A stretch of DNA of 64,000 bases from Annulohypoxylon bovei var. microspora (Eukaryota; Ascomycota; Sordariomycetes; Xylariales; Hypoxylaceae). Numbering within the stretch: position 1 is the first letter of the stretch; the number at the start of each line of letters is the position of its first letter. A model generated the notes under the pieces. It saw nothing but the letters and a program-made list of their open reading frames with translations, did no database searches and was not told the origin of the DNA. Made by a program: the position numbers and the translations under genes. Location: NCBI GenBank assembly GCA_022836615.1, contig MU405332.1, positions 59,968 to 123,967 on the forward strand. The letters are read 5' to 3'. Shown here in pieces: positions 58,780 through 64,000 of the stretch.

Positions 58780-60764
58780 ATGTCCGAGTTTCGTCATATC
58801 AGATCCGGCAGCTTAAACATCCCCTCCCAGACGAGCACCATGAGCCCGATAGTTCCGTCGCACGGTCGCTTCGACGGCCCCCGAAGCCCACCGAGTAAGT
58901 GCAGCATCTATAACCGTAGAAACACATTGACCGCCCGATAACCTTCCAATCACCTTCCAATCACCTTCGATCACCTTCCGATCACCTTCCTATAACCTTC
59001 CGATCACCTCGTCCGGTCACACTCTAACCCCAATGCTCTCCAATTATAGATACGTCGCACGTACCGTGCAAATTCTTCCGACAGGGCGCCTGCCAGGCCG
59101 GCTCTGCCTGCCCCTTCAGCCACGACCTCGGCACCGCGGCGGAGACGGTGTGCAAGTACTTTGCCAAGGTAAGAGCAAGAGTCGGTGCCACGACACGGCA
59201 CGCCGTACCACGAGAACCGCGGCTAAACTGGTGAAACAAACAGGGCAATTGCAAATTCGGACCTAAGTGCGCCAACGTACACGTCCTAGCCGACGGCAGA
59301 CGGATCAACTACGGCAAGAACGGCATCACCATCGGCCAGCCCATCCACCTCGGCAACCGAGTCAGCCCCGCCACCTACAGCAACTCCAGCAGCGCCCTGA
59401 CGAACTCCTTCATGCGCGCCGACGCCAACTCGCCGTACGGGGGAACGTACAACGGCTACCCGATGTCCCCGAGCGACACGTACCAGACCGTCGACCGCCG
59501 GCCGAGCTCAGAGAACGTCCCCACCATCGACACCACGTACTCCCACACGAGCTCCCAGTACGGCTCGCCGCGAGAGGAGGACCCGTCGCGCCTAGGCCTG
59601 GGCCTCTCGCCCGTGGCCGCGAAGGGCCTGTCCGTCCTCGACGCGCCCCTCCCGGCCTCCTTCGACTCGAACGGCATCTCCAACGCCGCCCGGTACCCCG
59701 GAGGGCCGTGGCCGTCGTCCGTCCCCTCGCAGTTCGGGCTCGAGTCCCCCTCGCCGTCCCTGAACGCGGCCAAGGACTCGAGAACCTCCGAGACCCTCAA
59801 GCTCCTCCACCACTCCGCCTTCGGCAGCAACGACCACCTGTCCTCGGCAGCCCCCGGCTCCTCGCCCACGACCCAGCCGTCCGACGAGTACTTCGGCAGG
59901 CGCCAGATGCACTCGAGCCGCTACGCCAAGCCTAAGATGCTCAGCAGCAGCGCGCCCCGCGCCATCGCCGGCGCCATCGACCGAGACTGGGAGTCGGAGT
60001 TCCCCTTCCTCGAGGAGGACTACCTGCCCGACAACCTGAAGGACCTGCTGACCCCGGCCGAGAAGGCCCGCCGCGGGTCGCGGGCGGCCGACGACGAGTC
60101 GAACGGCCACAGGGGAAACGGCACCTCGCCCAGCATAGTCGGCATGAGCGGCGCGGGCACGCCCAACGGGGAGGCGAACTCCAAGTTCGGCAGCCCCATG
60201 GCCTCGAGCCCGAGCCGGTGGGGGCCGCTGTTCCAGCGCCAGCACGAGGAGCACGAGGCGAAGAAGCACGCCGCGGCGGCCGCGGCGGCAGCCAGCGCAG
60301 GCGCGTTCGGCCACGTCGGAAGCCCCCTCCGCCAGTCCAGCCTCAGCGCCAGCGTCGTGCGACCGCACAACGCCAGCCGGTCCGGCAGCATCGAAGGCCT
60401 CAGCGCCCTGACCCAGCAGCTGCAGCGCACGCGCGTCGACAGCGGCGGCGGCGAGTCGCCTCACCTCCACCCCAACTCGCACACCCCGCGGCCGTCGAAC
60501 GGGCGAGGCGCCGAGCGCCACGTCAGCAGCGGCTCGATCAGCTCCAGCGCCCGATACACCACCCCGATAGGAGAGGAGGACGGCGAGTTCGTCTTCAGCA
60601 TGGACGAGGACGGCGACCGGGACAGCACCATAAGAGCGCGGAAGCGGATGTCCGGCGCGGGCAGCGCCATGAGCGTCTGGGGCTCGAGCTACGCCGGCGT
60701 CGTCGCGGGACCCGGGAAGAAGGACGACGCCGCGAGGGTCGTCGAAGGGGTCGGCGGCCGGTGA
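58780..60764 (+). CDS. CCCH (C3H1) zinc-finger protein, Lee1-like
   Basis: Three exons: 58780-58894, 59050-59168, 59244-60764 (introns 155 and 75 nt); 584 residues. Two tandem zinc fingers lie at the N-terminus: C45-x7-C53-x5-C59-x3-H63 (CKFFRQGACQAGSACPFSH) and C73-x7-C81-x5-C87-x3-H91 (CKYFAKGNCKFGPKCANVH). The intron cuts just before the second half of finger two (AK/GNC). The remainder is Ser/Pro/Gly-rich and disordered, with a conserved-looking acidic patch WESEFPFLEEDYLPDNLKDL (about 320-340), an alanine run, and GEEDGEFVFSMDEDGDRDST near the end. Tandem CCCH fingers of this spacing bind RNA, and yeast Lee1 is the closest type I recognise. Third codon positions are very G/C-rich compared with the neighbours, so opposite-strand open frames are artefacts. 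Intron 1 contains a CCTTCCAATCA-type minisatellite (about 58940-59008). Confidence 0.88.
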
Positions 60765-63664
60765 ACGACTCAGCCGACCCGGCGGGACGACCAGGATAAT
60801 AATGGTACATCGCCGCGCCGGAAGATAATATTGCTAGAGGAAGATACCCGAGCGGAAGATACCCGAGCCCGCGCGTAACCGCCCCGAGGGAACGCGCGTT
60901 CGAGATAAAGATGTTGAGATATAGACGTCAAGAGGCCGCCGTCTAACGTCACGAAGTCACGAAATCACGAAGCGCCGAGAAGCCGGCCGTCAGGCACGAA
61001 GCGTCGTACGGCACGAAGCATCACACCGAGAGCGCGCTACGAATCCCACCCGCACGGGGAGGAGGCGGCATCAAAGCACGGAAGCGAAGACTGTCGCGCG
61101 GTAGCCACACAGGCATAGAGGGGCGGACTCCTGCTACTCGTCGATAAACATTTTCACACGGCATCCAGGCATCTAGGTTGGCAAAACAAGCGACAACCCG
61201 GCGAGGCGGCTGGGTTCTTTTAACAAGAAACAAGATACTATCTTACAGGAGATGCGGTCGGGGGTCGGAGTTGGTTGGGTAAAATCATCATCTACAGTGC
61301 AACGTGTAATTTCTTTTTAACTTCTTGTTCATAACTCTCGGACCAACCCCTCGTCTCACCTATCGAGACCGGGGGCCGGTACCATTACTTAAATTTCTTG
61401 GAGATATCCTGGGTTTTTCTCGGCATTCATTTTCTAGCTTCTACATCTCACTCATACGATCTGTTCGACGCATCGACTCACATCTGAGATCTCACATCTG
61501 AGATTATATGTAATTGGGGTTTAGCCACCTTGACGGGATACGGTACGGGATAAGGAGGTGAACATATAGGCGGCCATATACACGAAAAGAAAGAAAATTT
61601 CAATCTTGGACTAGAACGGAAATAACATTGCTCCATCTATACATCCATCTATACATCCATCTGCATATTCATCTGCATATCCATTCATACTACCCCTTTC
61701 GATACACGTACGAGGTAGTTAGCTAGGGGTTCGAGGGTTCGGGGTTAGATACGGTATATGACAGTGGTATGGGGATACGTGTAAATTCAATAACATTTAT
61801 TAAATACCTAAGCAACTCTCAAATTGACGAATTCAGATCTTGTGGGGTGATACGTGTGGGTGATACGTGTTGGTGATACATACGTGTTGGTAGGTATCGT
61901 ATTGAAGCATGTCATGGCGTTAAACGTTTCGTTTCAGTGAGTTTTTGCCTTGTGGTTACCTACCTAGGTAGTAATTGGCTTGATCGCCTAATCATCGTTC
62001 AAAGCTTTCGACGTATATCAACTCGACCAACATCGCTGATCAGGTCTGATACACCACGCTCACCACCGATTGTTTTAGCTTCAAATCTTGAATACTACAC
62101 CTTCATTCTTAGGTTGATCCAAGTACCTTGGTAGACTTCACAAAATATTGCAATTGCAAATATGGCAAATTTGTATAATGTGTCCTTTGACATCATACCT
62201 AACCTCGTAACCTGGGCTCTAAAGATGAGATTGTTACCTTGAATATTCAGTCCTGGGAATTTCATATTAAGGTCTAACGAGAATCTCCATGCAGCTTGTA
62301 TTAAGCCCATGTGCTTATCAGTTAGTTGTTAGTAGCATCTCATGGACATGAAAGGGACTGAACGCTCGTTCATGGTGAAATCTTGGGCAGTTTAATTCGT
62401 TTGTACAGTTTCAAAGGTAAAATAATGAGATATTAAGAAAGCAAAGGGACGGGGCATAGCTATTAGCTATTTTACAATTATCCAAATTGCTCACCATTTA
62501 TTGTTTTTTCTTAACTTTTATCAGCGCCCACAGCCAGCTTCATCCCTCAGCTTCCTAATCGAAGCCTCATTAAGACTTAAGAGAGGCGTAGCTGGCCCCT
62601 TTTCGGTAATTACATCTATATTTCTTGCATAGGAGCTGCCACGCTCTGGTTTGGTATCTTGAGCACTCCTCTCCTTACTCGGCTTAGCTTCCTGGGAGCA
62701 GTCTGAGCGCGAGTATCGCGAAGGGTCTACCGGAAAGGCGCCCGAGGTATTAGGCGGGGAGGCGATGGACCGCTCGAAGCGACTCGGGATCGGTCGACGA
62801 GGCGGTATCGACAAGGGGGTATTAACAAGGGCGTCGAGTGTTGACGAACAAACACTTGCGCGTCTGCTAGACGCATCTAGACCAGGTGACTCGACAATTA
62901 AATTGGGGGCCGGAACCCCGAAAACGCAAACACATAAGCAGTCGGGCGATGATGATGATGAAAGCGTTTACGTCCGGAGGCAGTCGGGCGAAGAAGGGAA
63001 ACTGGGATAGGTGGGTAGGAAGATGATGAGTCAACAACTTGTACATACCTACCTATCTATACCTAGTAGACAGCGCTCTACGGTATACATCTATGGATGT
63101 TATCGAAGGTCTGCCTAGGTCAGGCTTCGATCCTTATTCGCTAACTCGTTCGTCACCAAGATTGTAAACGGTTTGGTTCGGCGAACATGTAGGTGAAAGG
63201 CTTGGTGGGTGCCAGACATCCGCCTCCTGACTAACATATGTGCTCACCCTACCTACTTGCCTACCTATGGTAAATACATAACTACCTATTCGAGAATCCG
63301 TCTAGGTTACCTTTGCTTATCGACGACATAGGTATCGATGACTTTAATCATCGCAGGTAGATCTTGTACGCCACCAACAGGCAGCCTCAACGCGGATCTG
63401 CCCGCGAGTTTCTAGCTCTTCGCGTAACCCAAACCCTAGTGCTTACGCAAAGCAGGTACGCGGCTTTGTGGAAGGTGTTCCGGCATATCATTTAGAGTTG
63501 TGGTGGTTTGATTTAAACCAACGTTGGTTGCGCTGCATGCATGTCACGGGTTTCCCGTGCTGTATGCGGGATGTTAAACGGCTGTTAAGAAGTACTTTTC
63601 CTTTCATATATGCGAAGCCACCCGTTCAGGTAGCATAATATCCCGAGTTTAGCCGGAGGTCGAT

Positions 63665-63675
63665 GGTTCGATTCC
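63665..63675 (+). promoter_or_regulatory. Solitary Pol III B-box-like sequence near the telomere
   Basis: GGTTCGATTCC matches the B-box consensus exactly, followed 11 bp later by a TTTTT Pol III-type terminator (about 63687). The surrounding bases do not fold as a complete tRNA (the T stem fails to pair), so it is a decayed tRNA, a SINE-like remnant or a lone TFIIIC site. Confidence 0.4.
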
Positions 63676-63739
63676 CCGATTTCCCGTTTTTATTTATTTT
63701 TCATCCGACGAAACCACGCACCACCACGGTTCGCGCACC

Positions 63740-63834
63740 CGTTTAACCACCCTTTAAACCTCCTTTTTTACCATTTAATAAACATTACGTCGAACCTTTA
63801 TTAAGTTACCCGCCGGGACTTTCGTTTAACCACC
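63740..63834. repeat. Degenerate subtelomeric repeat CGTTTAACCACC
   Basis: CGTTTAACCACC occurs at 63740-63751 and 63823-63834, each followed by a (C/T)TTTAAA string. Looser GTTAACCACCCG occurs near 63857. Confidence 0.6.
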
Positions 63835-63905
63835 TTTTAAATTACCCGTTAACCACCCGTCGATCCACCCCTTGAGCCTCCCGTCAAACCCCTCGTTGAA
63901 TAACA

Positions 63906-64000
63906 AGGGTTAGGGTTAGGGTTAGGGTTAGGGTTAGGGTTAGGGTTAGGGTTAGGGTTAGGGTTAGGGTTAGGGTTAGGGTTAGGGTTAGGGTTAGGGT
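63906..64000 (+). repeat. Telomeric TTAGGG array (right chromosome end)
   Basis: About 15-16 perfect copies of TTAGGG running 5'->3' to the last base. The G-rich strand points off the right edge, as expected at a right telomere. No interruption or variant unit is seen. Confidence 0.98.

Larger units (their letters stand above)
60765..63905. other. Subtelomeric tail between the last gene and the telomere
   Basis: No supported gene. It holds an ACGAAGC/TCACGAA-like run (60950-61020), an ATACATCCATCT tandem run (about 61638-61685), TACCTAGGTA at 61961-61970, TACCTACC strings (63040-63060, 63250), a B-box match at 63665, and a degenerate repeat near 63740 and 63823. A 150-codon minus-strand frame without ATG (about 62521-62968) could be an old gene fragment but matches nothing I know. 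No telomere-linked RecQ helicase or effector gene is visible. Confidence 0.6.

Noticed and set aside
59267..59935. 222-codon plus-strand frame overlapping the CCCH exon
   Set aside because: Arg/Pro/His-rich alternate frame of the same G/C-rich exon.
59592..60521. 309-codon open frame on the minus strand
   Set aside because: Shadow of the very G/C-rich CCCH exon; Ala/Gly/Arg/Val-rich composition and no family similarity.
60218..60799. 193-codon plus-strand frame over the 3' part of the CCCH gene
   Set aside because: Arg-rich alternate frame; the real stop of the CCCH frame is at 60762-60764.
62521..62968. Open minus-strand frame of about 150 codons without ATG
   Set aside because: Reads somewhat like a disordered protein end, but there is no start codon, splice partner or recognisable family; kept only as a possible fragment.

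Overview
The window is the right-hand end of a chromosome from a filamentous ascomycete, most likely a Sordariomycete. This rests on short GT-AG introns of about 50-130 nt, fungal-type gene models (Atg26 with GRAM and PH domains, an AA9 polysaccharide monooxygenase, a HET-domain pseudogene), repeat-induced point mutation (RIP) signatures, and a TTAGGG array running to the last base. Genus cannot be fixed from the sequence alone.

Layout, left to right. The 3' part of CMR1 (WD40 protein) comes first, then a broken HET-domain gene, the Cdc7/Hsk1 kinase, an intron-containing tRNA-Phe, and a 1.43-kb LTR retroelement with identical-length 189-bp LTRs and a 5-bp target duplication. Next are condensin subunit Cnd1/Ycs4, the complex I subunit NDUFA13/GRIM-19, the RNA polymerase II CTD phosphatase FCP1, the sterol glucosyltransferase ATG26, ribosomal protein L28 (uL15), the DNA helicase CHL1, a small secreted SnoaL-like protein, thymidylate synthase, an LRR-like protein, an ABM-like dimeric barrel protein, an APC-family permease, a short-chain dehydrogenase and an AA9 LPMO. 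A gene-free stretch of about 12.3 kb rich in minisatellites follows. The last gene is a CCCH zinc-finger protein ending only about 3.1 kb from the telomere.

Most genes are single-copy core housekeeping genes (replication, chromosome segregation, transcription, translation, respiration), not the usual fungal subtelomeric content. Only the right part (SnoaL-like, ABM-like, permease, SDR, AA9) looks accessory. I saw no secondary-metabolite cluster, CRISPR array or phage.

Points most worth a second look: the retroelement whose left LTR and body are heavily RIP-mutated while its right LTR is almost untouched, sitting about 120 bp upstream of a tRNA gene; a dispersed palindromic decamer TACCTAGGTA with related TAGG/CCTA strings in nearly every intergenic gap; the long minisatellite-rich gene desert before the CCCH gene; and the very short subtelomere. 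All splice sites were read by eye from GT/AG signals, frame continuity and family similarity, not from alignment or transcripts.
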